Positions 51,997 to 62,003 are shown, counted from the stretch's first letter. The stretch: 64,000 nt of DNA from Prorocentrum cordatum (GCA_963575745.1 CAUYUJ010015757.1:10001-74000), one strand, 5' to 3'. Translations and numbers: made by a program. The notes: generated from the letters alone by a model not told the origin.

Positions 51997-52369
51997 GCCG
52001 TGCGTGTGCCCGCGAGACCGAGCGGATCTGGAAGTTTGCTCCCCATGGGTAGTGCATCCTGTGTTTCACCACCTTCTTTTTCGGACCTGCCTGTGCCTGA
52101 GAACCCAGGCCAATCCATATTCAACGCTACTTCCTTGCCATGAGGGAGGGCATGGGGTCATGAGGGAAGCGGGCTCCGGACCCACGGCCCTTTCCTGGGA
52201 CCAGATTATCATCCCGAGTTATTTTTGGACGGCCCGGCGGGGTGTGCTCTGGGAGCACAAAGGTGGCCCAAAACCTCGAGGATCCCTCTCCTGCAGCACC
52301 CGTGTGGTTCGTGGCGAGTCCTTCTTCCCTCCTCCTCCTCTACGGGAGGACGAACGAACGAACGGGGGG
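51997..52369. other. No supported gene
   Basis: Mixed composition, no recognised domain. Confidence 0.3.
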
Positions 52370-52570
52370 ACCGACTCAGGGAGGGATGGGGAGCGGCGAC
52401 CTGACCTCGGTGATACATTGCCGACAGATCGGCGATTGGTCCACGATAGCGAAACCACACGATCCCGGGCAGCCTGGGGTACCGAGGCCTTGATCGGCGA
52501 TGAGCGGGCGATTGAGGGAGGTCGATGTTGCCCCCCCTGGGCCTATCTCCCCCCCTCCCGTTGCCCCTGA
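52370..52570 (+). mobile_element. Family B element, copy 6
   Basis: GATACATTGCCGACAGATCG, CACGATAGCGAAACCAC, TTGATCGGCGATGAGCGGGC and CCCGTTGCCCCTGA match family B. The right end is preserved; the left is degenerate. Confidence 0.6.
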
Positions 52571-52584
52571 TCCTCCTCCTCCTC

Positions 52585-52620
<36 letters not shown>

Positions 52621-52682
52621 CTTCTCAGCCTCCGCCTCGTCCTCCTGGTCCTTCTCCTCCTCCTCCTTCTCCTCCTCCAGCG
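52571..52682 (+). repeat. (TCC/TCG)n microsatellite, imperfect
   Basis: TCC triplets, TCGTCC hexamers, then mixed TCC. Confidence 0.9.
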
Positions 52683-53458
52683 CCAAGGCCGACACTCCAG
52701 CGTCCTCGCGGACGAAGGACGGGGGCGGGCCGTTAACGATAGCATCCGCGAGCGGCATGATGTTGGTCATGAGGCGCCTCGGTCCAGACCAAGGGGGGAT
52801 AGGCGTTTGGGGGAATTGAAGATTCTCGGCAAAGGGCCCGTCGAGACAACGACGATGTTTGAGCCTCTTAGAGACTGCTCGTCGCCACGGCTGGATCCGC
52901 CTCGAAAAACGAGTCAGGATAAACTCTGGGAGGGGTCCAGGGAACAATTTTGAGCGGACTTGGGCCTGGCAGGAGAGCGGCCGTTGTCTCCACTGGCCCT
53001 CCTTCGAAGGTCGAGGGCTTGGATATATCGAGGGGCGCCGAGGCCCAAGTGGAGGGCCCGTAGGGCCTTGCATGGAGTCCGAGATCGAGGTCCGGGTTCA
53101 GGGTCGAGGTGGAGGTGGAGGGAGGACCGATGTCGAGTGGGGCAGACAGCATATCGCAACAGGAGTCTGGAGCGCGGGCTGATTGGGGGCCTTCCTCAAT
53201 GAGGAAGGGCAGGCCAGCTGCGCTGGGCACCAAGCCACGCAGGCTGGTGACAGAGGTTTGGGGGGCATCCGGGAGGGAAACTCTGCAGCGCCAGGCCCTG
53301 GCCAGGCGACCAGGGCGGCACTCGTGCCCAGGATGAGGGCTTGAGGGCTGCTTCGTCTTCTTTGCGAGGCCTCCAGCGACCTTCCGGAACCTCCGAAGAC
53401 CTGCGGAGAAGAGGTCGAGCAGGGCCCCTTTGTGCTCCTCGCCAACCTCCAGCTCCAC
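52683..53458. other. No supported gene
   Basis: A TCGAGG-rich segment (53085-53115) and mixed sequence. No domain recognised. Confidence 0.3.
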
Positions 53459-53514
53459 CTCCTCCTCCTCCTCCTCCTCCTCCTCCTCCTCCTCCTCCTC
53501 CTCCTCCTCCTCCG
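53459..53514 (+). repeat. (TCC)n microsatellite, clean
   Basis: About 18 uninterrupted triplets. Confidence 0.98.
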
Positions 53515-53912
53515 TAGAAATCTGGGCTCAGGCGGCTTGCGCGCCCCCATCGGCCCTCTCGCGGCGCCCCGCGGCGCGCGGTGCGGCCGATGGCTTCGGG
53601 GGGGCAAGAGCTCCGCCGCTGTGCGTGTCGGCGCCGTGGTCGCGCACTGATCGGCTGGGCCAGTGGAGGCGACCGCGGCGCAGCTGCCACGCGCCGCCGA
53701 AAGGCGGCGGCCGCGGCGCGTCGGCGGCGCTCGCCGCGTCGGCCACCGCGGCAGCCCTCGGCGGCGAGGCAGCGGCCGAGGGGGCTGCAGGGCCTCCGCG
53801 CCCGGTGGCGGCCGCCTGCCCAGCCGCGCGGTGCGCGATGCCGGGAGCGCTGGCGCCGCTGCCGCCCTCGTGCGCCACCCTGGCGCGGCGGCGCGGATCG
53901 GTGGCGACATTA
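53515..53912. other. GC-rich segment upstream of the HSP70-like locus
   Basis: Frames on both strands are Ala/Arg/Pro-rich compositional text. The last codons before 53912 could form an exon end (GGDIT) joining the downstream TTRVKKVDG, but this is not demonstrable. Confidence 0.3.
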
Positions 53913-54076
53913 CAGGGTAGTTTTTAATACATGGGATGTTTACAAATATTGATTGTTTGATTGCATGATCGATGTATGAATAAATGTATGCATGAACTCA
54001 TCGTTGTTTGTAATACTAAATCCCTGCATGTCTAATACATGATCCGCACGCGGAGCATGTATTAAAAACGGCACTG
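53913..54076 (+). mobile_element. 164-bp CAGGG...CACTG inverted-repeat element with TA duplication
   Basis: Left end CAGGGTAGTTTTTAATACAT and right end ATGTATTAAAAACGGCACTG are inverse. TA flanks both sides (53911-53912, 54077-54078). CAGTG-type ends with TA duplication are typical of Tc1/mariner-class non-autonomous elements. It is the same family as 33605-33699. It directly precedes the HSP70-like coding region and may be an intron there. Confidence 0.85.
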
Positions 54077-54078
54077 TA

Positions 54079-54911
54079 CGACCAGGGTCAAGAAGGTGGA
54101 CGGCTCGGAGAGCTCCACGTACGCCAGCGACGCGGACGGCCCCCACAGCGTGTCCGACACGGTCTTCGGCGCCAAGGCCGAGATCAAGATGGTCGGGTCG
54201 ACCTTGCCGCAGGCCGGGAACGCGGAGAAATACCAGTCCACGTCGGAGGACGCCTTCATCGCGAATGCCAGCCTCATGGATTACTGCTTCACCACCCGCA
54301 ACACCATGCAGGAGGAGAAGCTGCAGGAGCAGCTTGAGAACGGGGGCAAGGAGAGGATCGAGGAGGCGGTGCAGAACACCCTACACTGGCTTGGCGTGGC
54401 CAAAGGTAGCGGACGCCGCAGGCTACGAGGGCAAGCGGAAGGAGCTACAGGGGCCCGACCACAAGAAACCGTCCACAAGAAACCCAACCCTGAGACCCCA
54501 GGACGTCCATTGGTGTTTGGTGTGGGAACGTCGCGCCTTCCATCGAAAAACATCAAATCCAAGAAAACCAGGGCACCCTGGATACAAGCAGGGTGTTTCT
54601 TGGCATGGGCCCCCACTGTAGAGGGCATCGTCAACCCGCTTCTTCTCAAGATCTTCGGTCGCGGTTTTCGCGAAGACAATTTCGAGGCAAAAGATTGCCT
54701 TGCGAGCTACTGCTACACCGTCCGCAGCATCCTGCAGGAGGAGAAGATGCGGGACAAGTTCGAGGACAGTGTCAGGTGCAACATGGAGGTAGCGGTGCAG
54801 AACACCCTTGACTGCCAGCAGGTCATGGACCAGAAGGCCCGCAGGGAGGAGGTCGAGAAGGCGCTCCTCTTCTCGGGAATGCGATCGGGGCTGGAGGCGC
54901 TGGTGCTCTGA
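54079..54911 (+). pseudogene. Chimeric HSP70 C-terminal lid gene fragment, two lid copies
   Basis: HSP70 chaperones bind exposed peptides under a helical lid; only lid sequence is seen here. Lid copy 1 runs AEKYQ, DAFIANASLMDYCFTTRN, TMQEEKLQEQL and AVQNTLHWLG. After one extra G near 54405 the text resumes in the next frame as VADAAGYEGKRKEL. An inserted element (54448-54618) interrupts KEL|EGIVNPLLLKIFG. Lid copy 2 follows: LASYCYTVRSILQEEKMRDK then AVQNTLDCQQ, ending RSGLEALVL and a stop at 54909-54911. There is no ATPase domain, no peptide-binding beta domain and no EEVD tail. The N-terminal part (VKKVDGSESSTYASDADG) vaguely resembles an HSP90 N-domain strand. Truncation, the frame break and the fusion suggest a pseudogene, but a transcribed lid-only protein is possible. 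Confidence 0.75.
54448..54618 (+). mobile_element. 171-bp introner-like element inside the HSP70 lid
   Basis: TA (54446-54447) precedes CAGGGGCCCGACCACAAGAA, and the right end TTTCTTGGCATGGGCCCCCA with CTG is followed by TA (54619-54620). The ends are inverse: CAGTGGGGGCCCATGCCAAG against CAGGGGCCCGACCACAAG. Removing the element with one TA restores KELEGIVNP, the usual HSP70 text. Boundaries are not GT-AG in any register that restores the frame. A sister copy is at 41385. Confidence 0.85.
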
Positions 54912-55485
54912 ATGCCGCGAGTGCCCCTCTGTGAGACCTCGAATCTCTGGCCAAACTTCGCCGAAGGGCGAGGGTCTGGCGGACGGCAGGAGCGCGGCCG
55001 CCGAGGCGCTGGGCTTGGCTCGAAAAGCTTGGGCCTGGCTCGGGCCGTGGGTGCCTGTGCGTTCAGGGCGTCTGCGGGGCGGCCCCTGGCGGCTGCTGGG
55101 GTTCTCGACCCCGCGGGGTGGTGGCTTGCTTGGCCTTGGGTTCCTTCCTCGGGGGGGGGGCCTTTTTGCCTGGGCGGCGTGCCGTTCGGGGTGCTCTCGG
55201 GCTCCTCGTCGCCGCCTCGGTTGCGGTCGGACGCCGTACCCCTTGTTTCCGTGCCCATTACGGTCCCCCCGAACTTCCGTCGGCGCCGAGCGAGGGAGGG
55301 CACCGACAAGGCGCGGGCCTTCTCGGAAGGCTCGGAGCCCCCAAGCCTTCTGAGAAGTTTTCGAAGCCTCCCCGAAGACACAGAAAACTTCTCAGAAGGC
55401 CGGAGCGCTTCTGAGAAACCCCGCCGCCCTATGAGAAGGCCTTCTCCTTCTCACTTTCTCCCCTCGCTCGCCACCGAAACGGTTG
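54912..55485. other. No supported gene
   Basis: GC-rich text, including TTCTGAGAAGTTTT/AACTTCTCAGAAGG palindromes (55340-55440). The dispersed motif CCTTGTTTCCGTGCCCAT occurs near 55241. Confidence 0.35.
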
Positions 55486-55583
55486 GTGAGCGTTTTTTTT
55501 ATTCGACGTTTCGACATTGGGCGGAAGGGACGGGTCCGAGGGCCCGCGCCGATCGGCAAAACAAATAATAAAAAACGATCATC
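55486..55583 (+). mobile_element. GTGAGCG-family introner-like element, short copy
   Basis: GTGAGCGTTTTTTTTATTCG, then CGACATTGGGCGG, GAGGGCCCGCGCCGATCGGC and AATAATAAAAAACG. The right terminus is degenerate (GATCAT instead of CTCAC). At 98 bp it is much shorter than the 46362 copy and lies inverted relative to it internally. Confidence 0.6.
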
Positions 55584-55796
55584 TGCTGTTGGACGCTGTA
55601 CCCATTGTTTCCGTGCCCATTTCGGTCCCCCCGGGCTTCCCATGGACCCGTGCCTTCTGCCCCTGACCGCTCGCTCTCGACGGCCCCCGGGACCCAGAGA
55701 CGCCCCTTAACTACTCGCAGAGTGCCTGGATCCGCCCCGGAGGATGCACCTAAGACGAGGCCAGGACGAGGAAAAAGTCGGGTGAGGATAAATCTG

Positions 55797-55984
55797 CATC
55801 TCTTAGGTGTGAGCGTTTTTCCCAATATCCAAAGATGGGGTTCTTGTTATTGGCGGACCGCGCCGGAAGGACACAGAACAGGACAGAACACCACACCCAT
55901 CACTCAGACACACACGTAAGTTATTCCCCATATCCTAAGATGGTGTTCTTGATTCCCCATATCCAAAGATGGGGGTTTTGATTC
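55797..55984 (+). repeat. CCCCATATCCAAAGATGGGG repeats with a GTGAGCG start
   Basis: GTGAGCGTTTTTCCC opens the block. CCCATATCC.AAGATGG.GTTCTTGATT then recurs three times. Confidence 0.6.
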
Positions 55985-56152
55985 CCCACCCACTCATCAC
56001 TCAGACTCACTCATCAAGACTCACTCATCACTCAGACTCAGTCCTCACTCAGACACACCACTCATCACTCAGACTCACCACTCAGATTCACTCATCACTC
56101 AGACTCACTCATGCTCTCTCATCACTCAGACTCAGTCATCACTCAGACTCAG
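55985..56152 (+). repeat. Degenerate (CACTCATCACTCAGACT)n repeat
   Basis: Same class as 14640-15150. Confidence 0.9.
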
Positions 56153-56443
56153 GCGATTCGCTCGTTTCAGCAATCTAAGGGGGGCGGCGGGGGGGTATTT
56201 CACGGGGTCCCGTTCGCGGAATTTTGTGGGGATGTCTCAGGCGGTTTGGCCATTTTCTGATCCAACATGTTTCGTTCTCGGAGCAGATTTGGAGGATGTC
56301 TCAGGCGATTCGCTCGTCTCAGCACTCTAAGGGGGGCGGCGGGGGGGTATTTCACGGGGTCCCGTTCGCGGAATTTTGTGGGGATGTCTCAGGCGGTTTG
56401 GTCATTTTCTCTTCCAACATGTTTCGTTTTCGGAGCAGATTTG
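56153..56443 (+). repeat. About 150-bp tandem repeat, two units
   Basis: CAGGCGATTCGCTCGT(T/C)TCAG, GGGGTCCCGTTCGCGGAATT, TTGTGGGGATGTCTCAGGCG and GGAGCAGATTTGGAGGATGT. It is related in order and sequence to 15150-15555. Confidence 0.8.
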
Positions 56444-56463
56444 GAGGAAGAGGAGGAGGAGTC

Positions 56464-56494
<31 letters not shown>

Positions 56495-56610
56495 GGAGGA
56501 GGAGGAGGAAGAGGAGGATGATGATGATGATGATGATGATGAGGGGGAGGAGGAAGAGGAGGAGGAGACTGGGGAGGAGGAGGAGGAGGACGAGGCAGGG
56601 GAGGAGTAGG
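56444..56610 (+). repeat. (GGA)n with (GAT)n insert
   Basis: GGA/AGG triplets with a short GAT run at 56516-56542. Confidence 0.95.
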
Positions 56611-56684
56611 AGTAGGAGTAGGCGGAGGAGGAGGAGGACGATGAGAGGAGAAGGAGGCGAGCATGAGCACGAGTAGGAGCAGTA

Positions 56685-56885
<201 letters not shown>

Positions 56886-56923
56886 CGCAACGACGATGGC
56901 CGCGCCGTTTTTTTGATAATCGA

Positions 56924-57122
56924 GGAGGAGGAGGAGGAGGAGGAGGAGGAGGCGCAGGAGGAGGAGGAGGAGGAAGAGGAGGAGGAGGAGGACGGAAAAC
57001 GAGGAGGAGGAGCAGGAGGAGGAGGAGGAGAACGAGGAGGAGGAGGAGGACGGAAAGCGAGGAGGAGGAGCAGGAGGAGGAGGAGGAGAAGAACGAGGAG
57101 GAGGAGGAGGAGGAGGAGGAGG
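56924..57122 (+). repeat. (GGA)n microsatellite, imperfect
   Basis: GGA with GCGCAGGA and GACGGAAAACGA steps; the last is duplicated at 56990 and 57050. Confidence 0.95.
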
Positions 57123-57338
57123 CCGGAGCCTCTCACCGAGGGCCACTCCTCAAGGGAGGAGACACCACCCCGACCCTGGGTATCGCTCGGACGTGTGCAT
57201 TTTTTCTCGGCGAGAACCATCGAAGACCATCCTGGACCATCGGGCAACAAAAAGCACGCACGACATCGAGGGCGCAACGATTGCGCCTGCGGAGAGATTC
57301 CAGAGTTGGGTCCGGGGTTGAGTTACGTCCCTGACTTG

Positions 57339-57641
57339 ATGCCGCCACTGTTTCTGCAAGCATCTTTCGAAAGAGAATCAGTGCGTTTCCTTACAATTGG
57401 CGGAGAGGAGCGCTGCAGAATCCAAGCGCGGCCAGATGTGCCGGTCGGAGACATCTACTCTCAGCTTATGGCCGCGCTCCGCGGCGGCAGACTAGGACTT
57501 GGAATTAGGCAAGTCGATGCCATTATACCTGGTGGCCGGCTGCTGAGCAACCACTCGAGTCGCGAGACAGTGGCCGGCGCGTTCGGCCTCAAACGAATGC
57601 GCTTGCATGGCAAGCGCAAGTTTCATGCGTATTGGAAGTGA
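57339..57641 (+). CDS. Possible small protein with ubiquitin-like fold
   Basis: Protein of 100 residues from ATG at 57339 to TGA at 57639. The pattern is beta-grasp-like: strand VRFLTIGGEERCRIQARPDV, helix VGDIYSQLMAAL, then QVDAIIPGGRLLSNHSSRET and VAGAFGL, which mimics the G-R-x-L turn and last strand of ubiquitin-like domains. The tail KRMRLHGKRKFHAYWK is basic, and no C-terminal GG is present. The frame is open upstream through the GGA array, so the true start may be further left; 57339 is the last ATG before the domain. The fold assignment is by eye only. Confidence 0.4.
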   Translation: MPPLFLQASFERESVRFLTIGGEERCRIQARPDVPVGDIYSQLMAALRGGRLGLGIRQVDAIIPGGRLLSNHSSRETVAGAFGLKRMRLHGKRKFHAYWK

Positions 57642-57699
57642 CTTCTTTATCTTATTCGACATGTGTCGCCTGCGCAGGCACGCGCGCCAGCGCGGGCGC

Positions 57700-58320
57700 C
57701 TGGGCCCGAAGCCGAGTGCGGACGGTCGCGCCCCGCGGCAAGTTCTGACGGCGCAGAGTATTTTTCACGATAGCGCGACGATGGCGCCCGAGGCCCAGTG
57801 CGGACGGCCGCGTCCGACGGCGAGTCCGTGTTCATGAATTCTCTTGTCGCGTCCATTACATGAGCGAACGCAAATTGCTACTTTTCCTCGTGCAATTCTC
57901 CTCCCTCTGAGCTGCGTCCAGTTAACAGTCGCCTGACCTTTTCGGCCTGATGCCCAGTGCGGACGGCCCCGCACCTGCATTGCCCAGGGTGGCCCGATGC
58001 CAAGTGCGGACGGTCCAGTAGGAGATTTGTTCAGCCCGATGCCCAGCGCGGACGGCCCCGCCCCCTGCACTATCCTAGGTCGGGATGGCCCTGCCGGAAG
58101 AGAAGTAGCTGCTGTAGCCTACTGAGACCCAATGCCAAGTGCTGACGGTCCTGTAAGCAGTGTCTTGATTCGATTGCCCAGTGATCGCTGTTGTTGTTGT
58201 TGATTCTTCTCGTTGCGTGAGCGAACGCGATCTGCCGTCCAGCGCGATGCCAAGTCCTGACACATGTTTTCCAGATGGCTTCGGCCGGAATGTTTCGGCC
58301 TGATTGCCAGTGCCCGCGGC
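57700..58320 (+). repeat. Dispersed GCCCAGTGCGGACGGCCCCG motif
   Basis: The 20-base motif or close variants occur about eight times between 57711 and 58310 at irregular 45-160-base spacings. No gene is supported. Confidence 0.6.
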
Positions 58321-58329
58321 CTCCATCGG

Positions 58330-58520
58330 CGGCCACTCCCAGGGCCACTTTTGCATTTCAGGAGGCGAGGAGGAAAAGAGAGGGAGGAGGAGGGGCGGGG
58401 GAAGGGGAGGAGGAGGAGGAGGAAAACAAAGGATGATAATGACCAGGAAAACGATGGATGGAGAAACTGGCGGAGGACGAGGAAGAGGAGGAGGGCTACA
58501 GCACCCCAGGACGACTACAG
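58330..58520 (+). repeat. GGA-rich tract
   Basis: GGAGGAGGAGGGG text at 58370-58430 and GGAGGACGAGGAAG at 58470-58495. Confidence 0.7.
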
Positions 58521-58890
58521 CCTGTTTACAGACAGGCTCGGCTCCAACGCGGGGATCAACTTCGATCGGCACAACGCTTGCGTTTATAGAAAAAAGACCG
58601 GGAGGGAGGAGGAGAAGGCGAAAAAGGATTGAGGAGAACGTGTTTCACCTCTCTAACAGGACTTCTTATACGACTACATATGGATCGGAGTCGGTGTAGT
58701 CGAGTGACCGTGGATGCATTCTGCATGAGGCAACAAAGCAAATCATATTTGCCATCCATCACGATCGTCGTCGTAGTTGTCGTCTTCCATTCAATATTCA
58801 TTGTCGTCCTCCTTCGCCGTCCCCGTTGTCCTGACGGACAATGCAGCATCAAACTTCGTAGTATTTGGGTTGAGAAAAGTCAGATGTCTG
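58521..58890. other. No supported gene
   Basis: Near-neutral composition with short frames on both strands. Confidence 0.3.
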
Positions 58891-58894
58891 GAAA

Positions 58895-58992
58895 GGGAAG
58901 GGGAGGAGGAGGAGGAGGAGGAGGAGGAATAGGAGGAGAAGGAGCTGGAAAGGGGGGAGAAGGAGGAGGAGGAGGAGGAGGAGGAGGAGAGG
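58895..58992 (+). repeat. (GGA)n microsatellite
   Basis: GGA triplets with AAG and GCT steps. Confidence 0.95.
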
Positions 58993-59132
58993 GAAGGAGA
59001 CAGAACCAAGAGCTTGGTTACGCCGAGCGGCAAGGGGTCTGGATATTGAGAAGGTGGGCCTAGTTGTCAACTACGACGCACATTTGCAAAGAGTTGGAAA
59101 ACAATTTCATCATTGTCACCTCGTCATCTTTG

Positions 59133-59200
59133 TCCTAACGGACAGCGCTGCGCCGGGCTTCGTGCTTTGTCCTAACGGACAGCGCTGCGCCGGGCTGTGC
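59133..59200 (+). repeat. 34-bp tandem duplication
   Basis: TTTGTCCTAACGGACAGCGC and TGCGCCGGGCT occur twice. A relative, TTGTCCTGACGGACAATGC, is at 58824. Confidence 0.9.
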
Positions 59201-59448
59201 GCTCGAATTTTTTCATTGCCATTCCCAAAAGGCCTCCGGATGTCCTGGCGATTTCCCCGAAGCCGGTTTTTCATCTTGGATCCATTTCTGGTGGTCCCAG
59301 GGCCCGTTGAGAGGCTCCGAAAACCGAAAACGGCCGAAAACCAGCTGCTCCATTTCTTTTGGAGCATCGGAGCCCCCCCTTTCTCATTGCTCATCCTTCT
59401 CTTTGCTCATCCTTCTCTTTGCTTTTCTACTCTCGTGTCCCCCCACCC
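59201..59448. other. No supported gene
   Basis: Plus-strand text near neutral GC, no recognised domain. CATCCTTCTCTTTGCT is duplicated at 59393-59420. Confidence 0.3.
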
Positions 59449-59640
59449 CAAGGAGGAGGAGGAGGAGGAGGAGGAGGAGGAGGAGGAGAAGGAGGAGGAG
59501 GAGGAGTGGAGAAAAGAGAGGAAAAGGAGTGTAAGGAGGGAGGAGGGGAGGATGAGGAGGAAGGAGGAATGAGGAAGGAGGAAGGAGGGAAGAGGAAGAG
59601 GAGGAGGGGGAGGGGAATGAGGCAGGAGGGGGGAGAGGGC
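59449..59640 (+). repeat. (GGA)n microsatellite, imperfect
   Basis: Clean to about 59485, then AGGAAGGAGG steps. Confidence 0.95.
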
Positions 59641-60412
59641 TTCGCCTTCACTTTTCAAATTCTCAACGCTTCGCGCTACCCCACAAGCCCATTCAGAAAC
59701 GACGCCCAGGCGAGTTGAGTTGATCAGAGATATCTAACAGCTACAGAGGACCTGCCGCTATCATTCGTTAAAAATATTAGGGGGTATTTCTTGGAAGGTG
59801 CGTTGGAGGCTTCTTCGGGTGTCTGGAGATCCTCTTAGCAGACCTCGGAGATCTCCTTGACGCTCTTGGGGAGTTCTTGGGAGCATATTGGAGACCTCTT
59901 CACCGCTTCTTCAGGCCCCGCCCTCGGTCCTGGGGGGACTGGATAAAGAGAGTGGTAAACCCTCCCTGAAGAGGAAACAGAGAGTTGGAAGAGAAGCTGT
60001 CCTAGCCCTCATACGCTCAGAGGCTGGTGGAGCCAGCGAAGCGCGGCGATACGGGCTTGATTATCTACCTGCCTGCGGCAAGTCCCGCCACCGTGCGAGT
60101 CCAGCATGCTCGGCGGCTCTCGTTCCAATGAGGAAGGGAGGCCGTACTCGCGAGGGATGAACAACAAGGTAATGATGATGAGGCCGGTACTCGCGGGTTC
60201 TACCACGTTCTTACGTGCCAAGGGTACGGTGGCGGAAATATCAAACCCGTCCCCCTGCGAACACATTTTAAGACAAATATCGTGCCGAGCTCGATCCCCA
60301 CGTCTTCTCGCACCCCACTGGGGCGCGATTTGTGGGAGTTCCAGAAATGGAACAAGGAGTCATTTGCATTTCGTTGCCACGGAAAAATCCGCGTTCTATT
60401 TTCTCTTTCCCC
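59641..60412. other. No supported gene
   Basis: 59790-59910 carries TCTTGGGGAG/GGAGACCTCTT text reminiscent of the reversed AAGAGGCC family. Frames are short. Confidence 0.3.
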
Positions 60413-60478
60413 CCCTCCTCCTCCTCCTCCTCCTCCCTCTCCCTCCCTCCCTCTCCTCTCTCTCTCTCTCTCTCCCTG
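60413..60478 (+). repeat. (TCC)n then (CT)n
   Basis: TCC triplets grading into CT dinucleotides. Confidence 0.95.
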
Positions 60479-60752
60479 CCGGCTGTGAGGATGTCTCGAG
60501 CGAGCAGGCAGTGCTGTAAGTAGGGAGCATGTTGCCCACACTCATGCCCACTCACACTCAAACGGAGGACGCGTCAGCAAGGATGTGTAAAACAATCCTA
60601 TCACGCTCAGAGAGCGTTACAATCTACGTTTCGCGTGTCGTGAGGCGTTCCTTGACAAATACCCATAGAAAGACTTACCAAGGGATTGATATGCATGGAA
60701 ATCCATGGAAAGATGTGCCAAGAGAATGAGATGCACATATGGGGAGCCCCGT

Positions 60753-60962
60753 GTCGAGTAATTTTATTCGGCGTTTCGACATTGGGCGGCAAGGGTGGGG
60801 GAGGGGGGGTCTGGCTCTGGACCTCTGATAGTGCGACTGTTTGCAGCAGTGCGTCCATTATAGGGGAGGCTCCACCTGCCCGAAACAGGCGCCAAAACAG
60901 CCAAGATCTACTCCGGGGGGGGGGCGAGGGCCCGCGCCGATCGGCAAAACGACGAGTAAAAG
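60753..60962 (-). mobile_element. GTGAGCG-family element, diverged copy, inverted relative to 46362
   Basis: TTTATTCGGCGTTTCGACAT with TGGGCGG on the left; GGGCCCGCGCCGATCGGCAA and AACGACGAGTAAAAGACGAC on the right. It shares GTCCATTATAGGGGAGGCTC and AACAGGCGCCAAAACAGCCA with the 46362 copy, inverted. Termini are degenerate. Confidence 0.65.
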
Positions 60963-60969
60963 ACGACCA

Positions 60970-61085
60970 CAATCTCTGAGATCCAGCGGCTCTGGAGGCT
61001 GTCTCGGGCGCCGCGGCCTTCTCGGAGCGTTCCAAAACGCTCTGAGAGCGCTGCGGAACGCTCTGCAACGGATGCATTATCCGAT
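60970..61085 (+). repeat. Family G dispersed repeat, copy 4
   Basis: ATCTCTGAGATCCAGCGGCT, CTGTCTCGGGCGCCGCGGCC, TTCTCGGAGCGTTCCAAAAC and GCTCTGAGAGCGCTGCGGAA. Confidence 0.75.
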
Positions 61086-61835
61086 CAACATCCGAAGGAT
61101 GCACGACCCGTTACATCCAGGCGAGCCCAGATTCAAATCGATAAGTCGGATCGGCGATCGAAATGAATCGGATCGGCGAAAATCGACAGCCGAGTGGGGA
61201 AAAGTCGAATCGGCAGACATCGGCAAGCTAGTAGGCCTCCCTTGAGAAATCGGATCCCACATCGGAATCCGAAATCGCATCGAAGCGGCATCGGAATTTA
61301 GCCGATATCGAATCGGAGGAGACGACATGAGCTCTACGATCCCATCCGAAGGATGCACGACCCGTTATATCGAGGCAAACACGTGCTTCTCGGGCGCCTG
61401 CGAGCAGGCACATAATCATCATTGCACCGGCCTTGCAGACGTGCTGCAGCGGATTTCTGCGTGGATTTCTGCGTGGACGTTTGGCCCGAAACGGCGAGCG
61501 AGAAAAACACGCAGTGAGCTCCGCGTGGAATCTTCCTGGCCTTCCCTCCTGGCCACAAGAGAATCCGCACGAGACTCGCCCCGAGAGCCGGAGCGAGGCA
61601 TTCTCCAGGCACGCTCCGGGCCCGCCGGCCGTCGCGTCCCGAGCGAAAGTCCGCTCCGCGGTGCCGGCGCCGCGGCGCGCGCGCGTGCTGCTCGGGCGCC
61701 CCCGCGAGCAGGCACCGCGAGGTTGGCGAGTGGCGGAGCGGGCGCGCGCGGGCGGGCGGAGGCAACGGAAAGGGCCCGCGGGCCCTCGGAGGGCCCAGCG
61801 AGAGCACGGCGGCCCGGGCCACTCCAGGACGCCCG
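61086..61835. other. No supported gene
   Basis: CGGATCGGCGA/GAATCGG text at 61140-61330. CATCCGAAGGATGCACGACC is duplicated at 61090 and 61346. GC-rich frames follow with no domain. Confidence 0.4.
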
Positions 61836-62003
61836 GGAGGAGGAGGAGGAGGAGGAGGAGGAGGAGGAGGAGGAGGAGGAGGGGGAGGAGGAAGGAGGAG
61901 GAGGAGGAGGGGGAGGAGGAGGGGGGGAGGCGGAGGAGGAGGAGGGGGAGGAAGAGGAGGAGGAGGAGGAGGAGGGGGAGGAAGAGGAGGAGGAGGAGGA
62001 GGA
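61836..62003 (+). repeat. (GGA)n microsatellite
   Basis: GGA triplets with GGGGGA and GCG steps. Inverted partner in position to the TCC array at 17896. Confidence 0.97.

Noticed and set aside
54401-54450. Canonical donor AAG|GTAGCG just upstream of the HSP70 element
   Set aside because: Using it would remove VADAAGYEGKRKEL, which aligns with the HSP70 lid and has exactly the expected length.
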